64,000 nt of DNA, from contig OZ026608.1 of NCBI GenBank assembly GCA_964020085.1, positions 362,381 through 426,380 on the forward strand, given 5' to 3'. Below, one piece after another: positions 9,640-21,854 of the stretch; position 1 is the first letter of the stretch, and the number at the start of each line of letters is the position of its first letter. Origin of the DNA: Micromussa lordhowensis. Lineage: Eukaryota; Cnidaria; Anthozoa; Scleractinia; Lobophylliidae. The notes below the pieces were generated by a model, which saw only the letters and a program-made list of their open reading frames with translations, was not told the DNA's origin and did no database searches. The translations under genes and the position numbers were made by a program.

Positions 9640-10290
9640 ACTTTTGAGCGGTACTGTAAGTTAATAGGATACAACGGTTTTGGGAAGTGGGCTGTAGGCC
9701 CACACTGAATTCTTCTGGGAGTATACCCCCTCTCACCCGGGGTAAGGGGACATGGCTCAAAACTTTAGAATAGTGGTCGAACATTTTTTGTGCTCATATT
9801 AGTCCCTTTTCGAATCGGAACCTTTTCATTTCATTTATTCTACATTGTTATTCATTTCTGTGCTTTTGTTGCAAACTAAAATGTTTTCAATCTACAGTAT
9901 GCTTTTTGGAGCCGTGAATTATCTTGAGTTTCCCTAATAATAAGCAAATCAATACCATTTCGAATGTTGCTGGAAACTGGTTATACTCTCACACATTTCA
10001 AGTCAGTTTACTGCACAGAAAAACAATTTTGCACCCAGTAGATTCTTTTGTTCAGGCAATCTTGCCCTACAAAAAGGAATGCTGGCCTTAACATAATCTT
10101 GTTAACTTACTAGATAATCAAAACAAAGATCCAGATGACATCACCTGATGGCATTAGGGTTACTGCCAAAACTATTGGTAATGGCCTGGGTAATTTTGAA
10201 TGAAAAAATGAAACAAAAATGAAATTCTTATAAGGGTAGATTACAGTATTGTCACAATCCAAAGCAACTGTTATTTGAAGTGAAGCTCAC
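9640..10290. other. No gene recognised
   Basis: Non-coding, AT-rich sequence without repeats or frames that I can name. Confidence 0.4.
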
Positions 10291-10800
10291 CCGTTCATCA
10301 ATGCTCTCCTTCCGTCCATCCCTTCACTTGCTCAACGCTGTGCTTTGTGGGAATATTGGCAGTTTACCATCCAGCTTCTTTGCCTGAAAAGTACAGTACA
10401 ACATGGATCGGTCAACTGGTTGGTAAGAGGTCAGGAATTAAGCAGGCATTCAACACCAGCAACAATAGTGATTAGATTAACATTGGTTATGTGGCTTGTT
10501 CCCAGTATTGCAAAGATAGCCTTCTTCACTGATTTAATCTTGACCTTGTGGATGCCATGAAAGTGTGGTGTCCCGGGCAGATAGAAATTTGATTTCACAC
10601 CTTGATAAGCCATGTTCTGCTGAATTTGTTCCTGGTCCAGCTTACTGACAAGTTCCTTTAGTTCATTGACAGCTTCCACAAAGTTTGTGCCAGTCTCTGA
10701 CCATCTCCTTTGGAACATCTCTTTTGTAAGTAAAATGCAAGAAGGTATTTAAGAAGCTGTCTGGGTCCAGACCAAATGGTGCTTACAAAAGAACAGCATT
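10290..10800 (-). mobile_element. BEL/Pao retrotransposon remnant (integrase)
   Basis: Minus-strand frames carry the BEL/Pao integrase signature: a DSFLNTFLHFT segment and GTNFVEAVNELKELV, then YLPGTPHFHGIHKVKIKSVK, AILGTSHIT and the GVECLLNS end of the core. In the family the corresponding text is of the form GTNFVGA and PHFGG. A frameshift near 10715 separates the first part. No LTRs are visible around it, so this is a lone fragment. Confidence 0.8.
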
Positions 10801-11026
10801 GCTGTCAAATAGGGGAACAAGCATAACCACCTTTTCTGATGATGCCTTATTCTTGTGCAGCGGTGTAAGGCCCAAGATAATCTTGCTGATTGGTTGAAAG
10901 GGACAAAAGGTAACCCAAAACAGAAATTGGAAAGCAGAGCCTTGATCTGAGTATGCGTCCTGTTTCCCCTATGCTTGCAAATGCTACATTTTCCCTTCCA
11001 TTCTTACATCTCTTCAAGGGCTGCAA

Positions 11027-11178
11027 TGACTCAGCAGAACCATGGAAGATGGCACATCAAATGACTGGTATTCATAAAATTGCGGCTGTCCATTTGAGCA
11101 GATGCACCGATCCTCATCAAGCATTGGGTTCAGCTTAATAAGTAAGCTCATTTTTGCTACTGACATTCCAGAAGTTAA
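11027..11178 (+). repeat. Dispersed repeat, copy 1
   Basis: This matches 13522-13666 in the same orientation, including GCAGATGCACC and TGGGTTCAGCTTAATA. The two copies lie on either side of a decayed non-LTR element and a MITE. The family is not identified. Confidence 0.75.
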
Positions 11179-11399
11179 CGCCTTGTTCTAATTATGGAAT
11201 GCTTCATGCTGAATGACTGCACCATGTGGTAACAACACTCCACTTGTCCTCTCTTTGCTTTTCTATGACACTTCGTGGAGAATCCTCCTTATTCTTGCAT
11301 GGACTCAGACTAATCCACTCCAACTTGAAAGACGCTTTGGGTCTAATGTCCAGTCTGCACTGTTGGCTACCTGACAGGGTAATGGGCATCCTTTAGTCT

Positions 11400-12774
11400 T
11401 GAGAGACTATAGATACATATTCTGGGTGGTAGTTACATGTAGGGTTCTAGTGCAGTGTTGGGTGTGACTGGTCAGGCTAATTAAGGAGTGACAGTCTCTC
11501 CCACACCGGGTGCAGGTGTAGTCTGAGGCTGGTCAGTCTCCCTGGCTTCTGGCCTGCCTTCTCTGTCTCTTTGTTTCACTTTGTTGGGCAAGTGACTCTT
11601 TGTACTGGGTGAGGTCCTTCTGCAATTTCTGCTTCCATGCTGTTCGCTCTATGGCTATGGCTTCCCAGGAGTACCCATGGCCTTCAGATCCCTCCTTGTA
11701 GTGCAAATGCAGTCTACCTGTGGGGCGCTTCCCCTGCACTAGCTCTCTGCCCAAGAGATCCTGGGGAATCCAGCCATCGTCCATTCTGACTACATGTCCA
11801 AGCCAGCGCAAACGTCTCTGCTTCAGCAGTGTGAACATGCTGAGGATTCCAGCTCTCTCCACGACAGAGTTGTTTGAAATTTTGTCTTGCCAGGTGATGT
11901 TGAGGATGCGTTGGAGAAAGTGTGTGTGGAAAGCCTTCAGCTTTCTCTTTCTCTTTGCCAGGTGTGAAGAGTCCAGGACTTGCTGCTGTACAGAAGAGTG
12001 CTCAGGACGTGTGCTCTGTAGACCTGGATCTTTGTGTGTTCCATCAGTTTGTTGTTGAACCATACTCTCTTTGGACATGGTGGTAACTGCCTTGCCAATG
12101 TACTTGTTTAGCTCTCAGTCAAGGGAGAGAGTATCTGAGATGGTGGAGCCCAGGTAAACAAATTCGTGAACAACGTCCAGTTCATGTTCAGAGATTGTAA
12201 TGCTGGGTGGTGAATCTACATCCTGTCCCATGACTTGTGTTTCTTCAGACTGATGTTGAGTCCAAAGTCTAGGAAGGCCTCACTGAAGCGGTTCATGAGC
12301 TGTTTGAGGTCTTCAGCAGAGAGGGCGGTGACTGCTGCGTCATCAGCAAAGAGGAGGTCACACAGAAATTTCATCAGGACTTTGGACTTGGCTCTTAACC
12401 TGGAGAGGTTGAAGAGCTTCTCGTCTTACCTGGTGCAGAGGTAGAAGCCTTCTGTTGCAGATCTAAAGCCATGCTTCAGGAGAATGGCAAAGAAAAACCC
12501 GAACAGAGTCAGTGCCAAGATGCAGCCCTGTTTCATTCCACTTTCGATGTCAAAAGGGTCAGATGTCGAGCGGTCAAAGACCATGGTGCCCTTCATGTCC
12601 ACCTTGAAGGATCTGATGATGCTGAGGAGCCTGGGTGGACATCCGATTTTGGGGAGGATCTTGAAAAGGTCGTCCCTGCTGTTTAAATCGAAAGCTCTTG
12701 TGAAGTCTGTGAAGGCTATAAAGAGTGGCTGCCATTGATCTCTGCACTTCTCCTGCAGTTGTCGAGGGACAACA
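11400..12774 (-). mobile_element. Decayed non-LTR retrotransposon, RT to 3' end
   Basis: Reading the minus strand from 12774 downward, RT domains appear in order: IAFTDFTRAFDL, then DPFDIESGMKQGCILA, then LFADDAAVTALSAEDLKQL, then the C-terminal block with RRLRWLGHVVRMDDG. A Cys/His-rich finger reading YTCTRCGRDCHS follows near 11500. The frame changes several times, with breaks near 12430 and 12080, so no functional enzyme is made. The style is that of the elements commonly mis-annotated in animal genomes as craniofacial development protein 2-like. The 5' side ends exactly where the MITE at 12775 begins. Confidence 0.85.
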
Positions 12775-13110
12775 GGGAGCCTAAGCAATGACGACGCCGA
12801 GAACGATGCCCGCAAAAAAATGAAGTTATATTTTACAAGCGAAAGTTGCGATTGTCTAGATCTGTTCAGTACACCAATGGCTCCAAAAACATGCTTAGGC
12901 TAAATATGCAACAAGGGCATCATATGCCCTCATTATCCACATTCCGTATACGACGGAGAAGTTGGTCATTTCATGTCATTGTTTTGCAGAGGATGGCAAA
13001 GAAATGTACAAAGATTTATAATGCACGTGCACAGCTATTGTTTTGCTCATTAAACTTTTTGCTTGGTGATGTTTTTGTTGCCGTCTTTGTCATGGTTTGC
13101 TTAAGCTCCC
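12775..13110 (+). mobile_element. MITE family 1, copy 1 (GGGAGC-TAAGCAA termini)
   Basis: A 336-bp element whose ends are inverted repeats beginning GGGAGCYTAAGCAA. A second full copy lies at 49756-50097, and partial copies near 46.5 and 53.2 kb. The internal block CGGCAAAGAAATGTACAAAG is shared by the copies. No coding capacity; the autonomous partner is not in the window. Confidence 0.88.
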
Positions 13111-13521
13111 AAATACCACATTGATGGTGGACCTGTTGATGCAAAATCTGCTCCATCCTAGATGGACTGCTTTCCTAGGCTGATGAGCTCCATCTACCCA
13201 AAGCAACTGGTTTGAAGGCACCAGAGACCTGCCTTTGCCCCTTCTCCTGTCAGTAGTAGCACTTCTGCCGGGCTAGTATCTAAGCCACGCGAGCAGGCCA
13301 GGAGTTGGACCATATGCCACTTAAGAAAACTTTACAGCAAGTGGGAGCTTGTCCCCACAACCGCCCCCAGCTGTGACAACCATGGAAACAAGACTGCCAG
13401 GATCTGGATCTGAAAGGAGAAGGACTTATCCTTTTTCTGACAGGGAAAATCACCAGACGGGACCAGGGAATATGGCGTTGGTTTCGCAGGAACACCCTCC
13501 TCGGATCCATTATCCCACCTG
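13111..13521. other. No gene recognised
   Basis: Open frames exist on the minus strand but carry no recognisable domain. The stretch lies between two mobile elements and may be part of the unnamed repeat. Confidence 0.35.
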
Positions 13522-13666
13522 ACTCAGCAGTACCATGGGAAATCGCACATCATATGGCTGGTATTTAGAAAATTGCAGTCGTCCATTTAAGCAGATGCAC
13601 CCATCTTCAGAAAGCACTGGGTTCAGCTTAATAGGTGGGCTCCTCTTTGGTACTGCTATTCTAGAA
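13522..13666 (+). repeat. Dispersed repeat, copy 2
   Basis: Same orientation as 11027-11178, with shared blocks such as GCAGATGCACC and GGGTTCAGCTTAATA. Confidence 0.75.
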
Positions 13667-13927
13667 GTGAATAGAGATGGTGAATTTTAAGCTCAGTAAT
13701 GAAATGTGAAAGGTGAATTGATCAACATAACACAAGCGTGGGACAAAGAAAAAATCTGACTCCCCTACAGGAATCAAACCCATGACCTCCTGAACACTGG
13801 GTGGGCGCTCTATCCACTAAGCTGCGAGAACTCATGGAGAGCAAGGTCGTTTAACTGAGTTCATATGTGACAGGTATCCTGCATATTGCTAGGATCAGCA
13901 CTGTCGACATCATTGTGAGTAGTGATA
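13666..13927 (-). mobile_element. tRNA-derived SINE, tandem copy 1
   Basis: On the minus strand there is a pol III A box (AGCTTAGTGGATAGAGCG, about 13806-13823) and a B box (GGTTTGATTCC, 13770-13780) spaced as in a tRNA. A non-tRNA tail follows, with the block TTCACCTTTCA. The next copy repeats the whole unit 262 bases on. The tRNA part lacks a proper acceptor stem and CCA context, so this is a SINE rather than a tRNA gene. Confidence 0.8.
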
Positions 13928-14080
13928 AGTGAATAAAGATGGTGAATTATAAGCTTGGTAATGAAATTTGAAAGGTGAATTGATCAACATGACAAGAGCG
14001 TGGGACAGGAATTGAACCCATGACCCCCTCTCAAACACCAGGCAGGCGCTCTATCCACCGAGCTACAGTCGATAGAGAAT
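13928..14080 (-). mobile_element. tRNA-derived SINE, tandem copy 2
   Basis: This repeats the 13666 unit at a 262-base offset, with B box GGTTCAATTCC (14009-14019) and an A box near 14048-14065. The B box is closer to the tRNA consensus than in copy 1. Confidence 0.8.
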
Positions 14081-15177
14081 AACAACAACAAAAACCTATC
14101 AATCTGCTACATGTACATGTACATGTACAACACCCTTCGATCAGCTTCTTACTTCCCCTAACACTATCTCATACAAACAAATTAATGTCCACAACAGGAG
14201 AACAGTTATGAAGTCACATGCTAGTAACTGAATGCAGGACTCCACATTGGTTTCAAACACAAAACAGGTACATGTAAGCAATGCCAAACACTGTTCAACC
14301 GTAAGTTGTCGAATTTTTGCGTGGAAAATCATCACTGTGAGTATATACATGTACAGCTTATCTCCACTATCCACAAAGCATAGATTAGTTTTGACATAAA
14401 TTATGAAGTTCTTAGAATCATTTCATTTCACTCAAGAAAACACAGCCTCCAAATTACCCATATACGCTATGTGTACACACATGTAGTTTATAAAATCAAT
14501 CCACTTCAACTCTGTCTTTTATTAAACTTAGATATTTTCTGAATAGAAAACTACACAGTGGTGATGGTTAATGCTGTCTAGCTCAAGGTCAATGTAAAGC
14601 AGAATACCTTCTCAAGACTTGCTTTCTGCACCTGATAGGTTCACCAAGCTGTAAATTGTCTTTGTTCTCTTCAGTTTTAATCTCAGCTCTGTTTAAGAAA
14701 AAGAAACAGAATAATTAGTTAAAGAATTTCCTACTGATCAGTCTGAACAAAAACAACAATGATATCCTTCCATTAGTGGACCCTTTGGGATCAAATGCAC
14801 CATTTGCAACTGGCCAAGACCATGTTTTAGTGTCTGCCTATGGGAAGTCTCTGAAATGCAACTGTCAAAAATCAAACAATGATTATTATAGCTTGGCCCT
14901 GTTTGGAATTAGTCACCTTACAGATGCTGTGAATTGATGACACAATCTACATGACTTTGTATGAAATGACTTTGACATGACTAAATGTGACAAATTTGAA
15001 TCACAACAAAATTTTCCTCAGTGACAGGGAAGAAAGATCAGTTAAAACGGCCCCTTAAAACATTTAAATACAAAGGATTTGGGGATGTAATGTATGATGA
15101 GAAAAATCATGGTTTGGTGAGACAGTCATTTTGAATGTGTTCAGATTCAAACAAACTTTATCACCTTGCCCCAACAA
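14081..15177. other. Mostly non-coding; one weak exon candidate
   Basis: AT-rich sequence with short (CATGTA)n tracts near 14.11 kb. The only feature with splice context is the candidate exon listed at 14632-14688. Confidence 0.4.
14632..14688 (-). CDS. Candidate 57-bp internal exon, unknown gene
   Basis: On the minus strand a tract ending CTTAAACAG precedes an open 57-bp stretch followed by GTGCAG. Two frames are open through it; one reads AEIKTEENKDNLQLGEPI. The length is a multiple of three, so it does not change phase. No family is recognised and the donor is weak. Confidence 0.22.
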
Positions 15178-16454
15178 TTACAGTGTGTTCACTGAAACCG
15201 GGGTCACCCAGACAACAAAAACCAATCAGATGGCAGAACTGAAACAACTGATTTCAACATTTTTTTAAAAATCCAGCAAATCCAGTTTGTTGTGATGCTT
15301 ACATGTACATGTACGTGACTAAGGTGCCACTTATAAATTGTCAAGCTCAAACCTTTAGTAGTTCGCATGCTTGTGGGTTGAAGAATCATACATGTACACG
15401 TACATGTATGCTGCACTTTCTGTTGGGTCGTTGGTTGGTTTAAAAAATACATGAAAAGAAAAGCTGCATAAGAGTGTCACTCGTAAATATATATTGTCAG
15501 CAGAGTGAGTGGTTTAAGGTATGAATTGACTGTTGCAGCTGTTTAAAAAAAACCTTCAAATGGTCTCTGAGTAGTTTCCCATGTGCGCAGATTCAAAAAA
15601 TGTACAAATTGGAAAGGGATTACTTTTGATGTAGCTAAAGCAGCTAAAAGCAAATTTCAAGCAGGAGAATTGAAAACTTAACAACACTGTAGTACTTGAT
15701 ACAAAAATGGACTTGTAACCTGAATTCCTTGTTCGAAGTACATGTATCTTTGATTTTTCCATCTAGGGTTCAAATATGGCCCCATTATCTTTTATTTTTG
15801 CCTGAGTGATTTTACATGCTGAGGCTTTGATAGTACAATGTAGAAAAAAAATTTTTTTTGAATTTTTGATGTTATTTCAATACACTGATAACCCAGAAAG
15901 GAAGCTCAAACTCCAAAATGTACAGCAGCTAAGAAAGTAAATGTGATAGCTTTTCCGAGAACTACGTGGTGGATTTCATGGTCGGCTGCATTAATGAAAC
16001 CCAAATAAGAAAAGATGCGTAAAAATAGAAGCACTCACCGACAACAGGAGTGGAATTTATTTTGTAAAGATGTGTCAAAATCGATTATTCCACGATTTTA
16101 AACAACTGTAAAAATGATATTTTATGTGGCCGTACATTCACAGTCTAATGAGTTTACCACCCTTGCCAATGTAAAATCTAAACTAAAGTAACACAATATT
16201 CTCTAACATGAAAGTACTAAAGTACTAAAGTACTAATGTAAAGTACTAACAGTCTGGGCTTGACAATATATTAAATTAAGCAACACCGTAGTCTGGTGAG
16301 CGTGACAATGAACAAGTTGAGATTTCATTGTGTTGTATCGGACATTTGATTAGCTGGATTCCAAATGTTGAAATCTGAAATTTATTGTTTCAGTTCTGCC
16401 ATCTGATTAGTTTTCATTGTCTTGGAAGCCCCAGTTTCAGTAAATGCACTGTAA
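15178..16454. mobile_element. Long-TIR DNA element, non-autonomous
   Basis: The ends are inverted repeats beginning TTACAGTG and extending inward with gaps to about 15350 on the left and 16245 on the right. Shared blocks include CAATCAGATGGCAGAACTGAAACA-type sequence and ATTGTCAAGC. The 1.28-kb element has no transposase frame. A short tandem array (AAAGTACT)n lies inside at 16208-16250. Confidence 0.78.
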
Positions 16455-17120
16455 CAGTAGAGAGGTAATGTGACAGTAAAAGTGTCACCCCCGAGAATGC
16501 AACAGTGATCTCAACCAGACATCAAGCCTGGATCACTTCATCCAAAATTAGTGATTGCATTAGCACGGATTAATGGGATTATGCTACTAATGATAAATAA
16601 GACGATAAGTTACTCAGTGAGTATTGGAAGCAGGTGTTCCTCATTTCTCACTCTCCCCCACCCTCCTTCCATTCTTACTCTTCCAGGTTATTTAAATGTC
16701 ATTCACTAAACACATTTCTTTTTCAGAACTACCCTCACCTGGACAATCACACAAAATGAACTATTGAGATACTCCTGGGTTCAAGCCATTAATTTTACTA
16801 AATTTATATTTAAGTGAACAATCTTGGTGTTAACCTAAGTACCGGTAATTTGCCCATGCCCTCTATACAAAATATACAAACTTCAAAGGTAATAGTTATT
16901 TAATTTAGTTATTAGAAGATATAACAAAGACACAAAATTTCCTGTTACTCCGAGTTTCGTGCTCACGCACTCATCAGAAAGTATTTTATTGATTACCAAC
17001 TGATGGCATATAATGACTAGGACATTCCAGAGAGGTAGATGCCAACTGAGCTTGGCTATATATACTATTTTAGGCCTACTTGCTCTGTGAAATGTCTTTA
17101 AACAGATTAAATAACATCAC
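16455..17120. other. No gene recognised
   Basis: Non-coding. A block at about 17040-17110 (GCCAACTGAGCTTGGCTATA) recurs at 48190-48260. It is either part of the larger duplication or a dispersed repeat. Confidence 0.4.
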
Positions 17121-17127
17121 TTCTTAC

Positions 17128-17174
17128 CTCGGAGCCTCTGCACAGCATATTTCTCAGAAGCATTTTTCACAACA
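17128..17174 (-). CDS. Candidate 47-bp exon, unknown gene
   Basis: On the minus strand TACTTTGTAG precedes, and a strong donor GTAAGAAG follows. Only one frame is open (VVKNASEKYAVQRLR). Its phases (enter 2, leave 1) do not fit the first-exon candidate at 19796-20011 without another exon between them. Confidence 0.22.
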
Positions 17175-17320
17175 CTACAAAGTATAAATTGTAAAAAAGT
17201 AAAAAAGTAAATCATACATGTAACTTCTGGTCAAATAAGTTATTTGTGGTAGTACATGTATCTTAACTGTAGTGGCTACATCAGCAAACATCTCCAGGAA
17301 AGACAATGGACAATCTTTAA

Positions 17321-18372
17321 GGTATCATGGTAGGTGGATTGACAGTGTTTGGAAATCGCGCCCTTACGCTGACGCTTTCAAAGAAAACCCCACCAACCTA
17401 TACATTTTCTGAAAGCTAAATAGTTATAGAATACAATCATATCTTTAAAAATTTCTAAAAAGACAATGACGAAGTGATATTAAAAGAAATCCCCAGAAAC
17501 ACTGCTTCGCTTAAATTGGTTCGCTTCCGCGCGTGAATTATCGGATTGGCGAGATTTACAGCGGAAATTTTCTCACACATCACCCTCAAAAAGGGTGTCT
17601 GCGATTTTCCAGATGTGGTTTGGGTTTTTTTTTACAACCTTCTAAAGTTTGATATTGTCAATGCGGACGTTCCTTTCTGCAAAAGAGGCTATAACCTGGA
17701 AACGGTAGCAAAATTTAACAAAGCCCGACACCCGTTTTCGAACGAATTATCCTAGAACATGGCTGCCAATTTTCAGCTAATTCCATCGGAAGACCAGTGC
17801 TTTCAATAGGACCCGGCACCTGCCAGAGCTCCGGCGGGTATTCTGTTGAAAGTCGGCGGGTATATTTAACTTTTAAAAATTCTCCAGAGAGAAATTCTCG
17901 TGGGCTTCTCATATTACTCCGGCGGGTGCTGTTCCAAGGTAGCCACCTACTTCAAATCTTATTGAAAGCACTGGAAGACGCGCGTAAATGAACTTAAAAT
18001 GTTCACCCTTATATGCAGTTTTACTTTATCGAGAAAAAGGCGAAAAACGTTTTGTGCGATTTCTATGATGAGGTGTTAAAAATCACCGTATGTAAGAAGA
18101 TTTGATGAGCCATTGACAGATGTCGGCACGGATCAGTTTGCAGTATAATGAAAATTACACCGCAATTCGCATTACACGTGACAACCGGTGGTGAATTTTA
18201 GTTGGCGATGACAGGAACTTGTCATCGCGCCGTCAGGGGTTAATGAGATTCAAAAATAGTTTCTTTCCGTATCTCAAAAAGTAAAAAAGCTTTTTTATTA
18301 CAGTCTTCTCAATTCGAACGGCAAAAAAAAATAAAATCTGTTTTTTCGTCAAAATCCACCTACCATGATACC
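17321..18372. mobile_element. piggyBac-like MITE with TTAA target duplication
   Basis: Perfect 20-bp terminal inverted repeats, GGTATCATGGTAGGTGGATT on the left and its complement on the right, are flanked by TTAA at 17317-17320 and 18373-18376. TTAA duplication is characteristic of piggyBac-type transposition. The 1052-bp interior has no transposase frame. Confidence 0.88.
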
Positions 18373-19790
18373 TTAATGCATACAATGATGCTTAGGGTTC
18401 TCATTAAGTGTTGGCCGCCATCTAAAAAAACAGGCTACTTCGATTTGTGAGCCACCTTCTTTTCATGAAATAAGGCATGTGTAAGTTGTTAAGAGTAATT
18501 TGGGGAAAACACAGGGTTTTTTTAGAACATGACTGAACCATGACTATGTGTGTCTCAGGACAGTCAAGGCTGTAGCTAGAGAGGGGGCATGGGGTCAGGG
18601 TGTGATGTACATTTTCAATCGTGCTGGTGCTGTAGTATAAAAAAATAGAAAAAAGGTTTTTGTAATCCCCTAATATTCTTGGCATTTTGACCTTTTCCAA
18701 AATTGATTTTTTTTTAGGAAGTGTGTCACATTAGACTCGTACCTCTGCCTACTGGTCACCTCTACAACCTCTCTCTGTCCACAAGGTGGCCATTGGGAAG
18801 AGATTTGACAATTCTCGGTTTTCACCAGTCATGTAATCAAACTACAAAATCATAACCATTTACCAAATAAAGTCAAGAGTCTGGGATATGATAGATGACT
18901 GCTATATAAACAACCTCGCGAAGAATCAAGTCTGTGCTGTTTTGCATTCGCGCGTTATTCGAAGAAGTGTGTCACCCAAATTTATAGAGCTTTGTATGGA
19001 GACGCCATGTTTGTGCCCTTCGGAGGGGCACAAACATGGCGGCTGTAACGTAACAGAAACATCTGTCATTGAGTTTTGCTAGTGAAACGAAAAATTAGTA
19101 CTCTAGAGCTCCGATACATTGAAATGAATACTTCTTCTAGTGCAAGTACCGCTCAGTTAGCAAAAACTAAAGCGATAACTCATCTTTTCAGCCTTCCTTG
19201 GGCGGCCACTTTCATGTCACGCAACGCAAAAGCGTGAAAATTAAAACATGTTCTACCACAAAAAGAAGAACCCTGTCGAGCTAAAACGCTCTAAAACGTT
19301 AAGTTCTTGTAGGGTCTTTATTCTGATGAAACTAAAACTTCAGAGGGGAAGGTAATTTTAAATTTGGGAAAATGACTACGTCACATGAAAACCGAGAATA
19401 AAAAAAAACACATTCGCTTTTACTTATTAAACCTTGGGCTAAACTTAAAATCCTTGGGTTTCTGTGAGTGCCATTACCTCCAATATATTAATATACCAAA
19501 CTCAACCAACAGAATATTCTCAAACATATGAGCTGGATTTTGACTGAAAATTAATTGGTTTATTAAGTTTGATAATTACTATCTTTCTTATATTTTATCA
19601 AGTCTAATTAATAAAGTTTAATGAAAGGAGATTAGCCTTAAAATGGGAATTAAGTTTCCCCCTGCTACTACCATGTCATCAGATATTTTGGGGGGGTTTA
19701 TTTGTTTTCTTAGCGTATATGTGGCAAGGTATGATTAAAATAAACCTTAAAACTTGAATCTCTCGTTCTATTAACCAAGTTGAGAGCTAT
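18373..19790. other. No gene; contains a 40-bp hairpin
   Basis: An almost perfect palindrome centred on CCCTTCGGAGGGG lies at 19003-19043, with arms CGCCATGTTTGTG. No coding signal is seen elsewhere in the stretch. Confidence 0.5.
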
Positions 19791-19795
19791 CATAC

Positions 19796-20011
19796 CTGAC
19801 ATATGACATGTAGAGATGTATCTTGTCTTTCCTTGCTCCATGCAGTCCGTCCATGGTCAATAACATCTGCCGCAAAATATTTCCTCTTCCAAACATGTGA
19901 AACATCGGTAGACTTTGATGGACCAGCAGTGTTCGTTTTGTTTTTTAGCTTTGTTTTACTGTCTTCTACTGGTCTCCTCGACAACATTGACATCGATAAC
20001 ACTTTGTACAA
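19796..20011 (-). CDS. Candidate first coding exon of an unknown minus-strand gene
   Basis: An open frame of 72 codons starts at an ATG at 20009-20011 and runs to a donor CAG/GTATGA. It is basic and lysine-rich, with SHVWKRKYFAADVIDHG. A diverged copy at 48930-49270 keeps HIWKRRNFTADVID in frame, which argues for past coding selection. The upstream sequence is also shared (TTTTTCCGCCC and the GAGAGTT-GGGACTGGA block), as expected for a promoter. Downstream exons are not securely identified. It was duplicated with genes A and B. Confidence 0.4.
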
Positions 20012-20170
20012 TTTCGGTGCACATACATGACGTATAACCTATGTGGGCGGAAAAAGACCGCTGACACAGGAGTAGTCCAGTCCCCAACTCTCTCTTCCGC
20101 GCGCTATGGACTTAGGTTAATACTGCTGTTGAATAAATTCGTCTCCACGATTCATTCTTGATTCATTCAT

Positions 20171-20433
20171 AATTGCTGCTTATTTGAAAGGCTTTTCAAA
20201 ATAAAGAAGAATGGCGTTTTTCTTTCTGGAATATCTTCTTTCGTTTTAGAGATATTTTAGAGATATTCTTGATTCAGTATTTTACTGTTTTGGTGGAACA
20301 ATTTATGACGCCACCGGTTTCCTCATTTGCATGATAGAAAAAACGTCAATATCCCTACAACGAAAGGAGATATTCCAAAAAGGAAAACGCCATTCTTCTT
20401 TATTTTGAAAAGCCTTTCAAATAAGCAGGAATT
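20171..20433. mobile_element. Foldback element, family 2
   Basis: Arms of about 75 bp pair with each other, beginning AATTGCTGCTTATTTGAAAGGC on the left and ending with its complement. A related copy lies near 48735-48915. No coding content. Confidence 0.8.
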
Positions 20434-20820
20434 ATTTTTAATTGAAATTTATCCTAAATATGAAGGCAAAAAGGATTTCTTACTGACAAAGAACTGTTCA
20501 ATTTGTGCAAAAATTCGCCGAAATTAATACGTGAGCGGTCCATCTTAGCGGTCCGCATGGCAAAATTCGGACTGTATAGAGAACCAATCAGAATTCAACT
20601 TTCTATGGGAATCAGCTCAACCAGATAATAAGTAGGGGTTTAACCGATTAACCCACACGGGATATTAGTCGGTCTGCGCGTCGGCTTACGAGATCATACT
20701 CTTTCCCAGTGCGCTTTCCGCTTGCTCTTCGAGTGTTTGAACAATACTAGGTTTCTCGCTTTCCAATTTTGAATCATGTACCAAGTTTAAACCTAATTTC
20801 ATTATTATTAGATAATTTGG

Positions 20821-20994
20821 TTTTATCAACTAGGTTGATAATGTGAATTGGCCACCGTAAACAGATTTGGAAGCTGACGTTACGAGCGTTGGCCCTTCGT
20901 CGGAGCGAATCTCGAAGAAGGGCTAACGCTCGAAACGTCAGCTTCCGAATCTCTTTACGGTGGCCAATTCACATTATCAACCTAGTTGATAAAA
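20821..20994. mobile_element. Foldback element, family 3
   Basis: The outer 40 bases at each end are perfect inverted repeats (TTTTATCAACTAGGTTGATA inward). Pairing continues with few mismatches almost to the centre, giving a near-complete 174-bp hairpin. Confidence 0.92.
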
Positions 20995-21840
20995 TATATT
21001 ATACATTTGACGGCAAAATACCAATGCACATTTGTCAGGATGCTTCAGTACGTTGTAGAGCCCAAAAGGATGCTAATATTTGTTAAGAGTAAAATGCTGA
21101 TTGTATTCTTGTGTTGGAATAATGTCTCGTTCTTCTTACACTGCGTCTTTAAAGGAAAGCATGCTTGCGGTTTGTGTTTGTTTCTCGCAGAGGTAGACAA
21201 TGATCTTTAGTAATAGGAGTAGCGCGGTAAAATACGTAAAATAGTACTTGAATAGTAGTTGAAAAAATGAATAGTAAAGAATTACATGTAACATACACTT
21301 ACTTTGCTTTGTTTTAAATTTTCAAAGATGCCTGAAAAGTCATCTGTAACTCTTTTATACTGCTCCTGCCGCCGATCAGTGCTTTTGAGGTTTGTTTTCA
21401 CCATATAAGCGCATAAGAATAAACAAACAAATCCCGAACTGTTCCGATGTGCCTGTTCCCAGAAATTACATTCAATGCGCATTATTTTAAGGAAAGCCTC
21501 TCGTAATGTACGTAGAATTGTTTGCTTTCCAAGAATTATTTTTCTGACGACTTTCACGTGGGAGTCCTCCCCGGGTAAAAAAATACAGGAATGAAAGGGA
21601 AGTTTAGAATCTCCTGTCTCCCTCCTTCTCCCATTTTGTATTATTTCTTTGGATAAGATTTAGAAGTGAAAAAATATTCCCAAAGCTGGTTTTAAGAAAA
21701 GGTCCCTGGTCATATTTTCAGTTTCTAATTACAGCAAGCAAGATTCACATTCACTCAAACATTATGAGTCTGGACCATCTAGGCATCCGAGAAATTGAAG
21801 ACTTGAATTAAGTTGTAGAAAACAATGTAATTTTCCAAAT
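20995..21840. other. No gene recognised
   Basis: Short open frames only, on both strands. This is the 3' flank of gene A. Confidence 0.4.
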
Positions 21841-21854
21841 ATTTTCATTAATTC

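Noticed and set aside
13760..14075. Two possible tRNA genes on the minus strand
   Set aside because: A and B boxes are present, but acceptor stems do not pair and both copies continue into a shared tail, so they are SINE heads.
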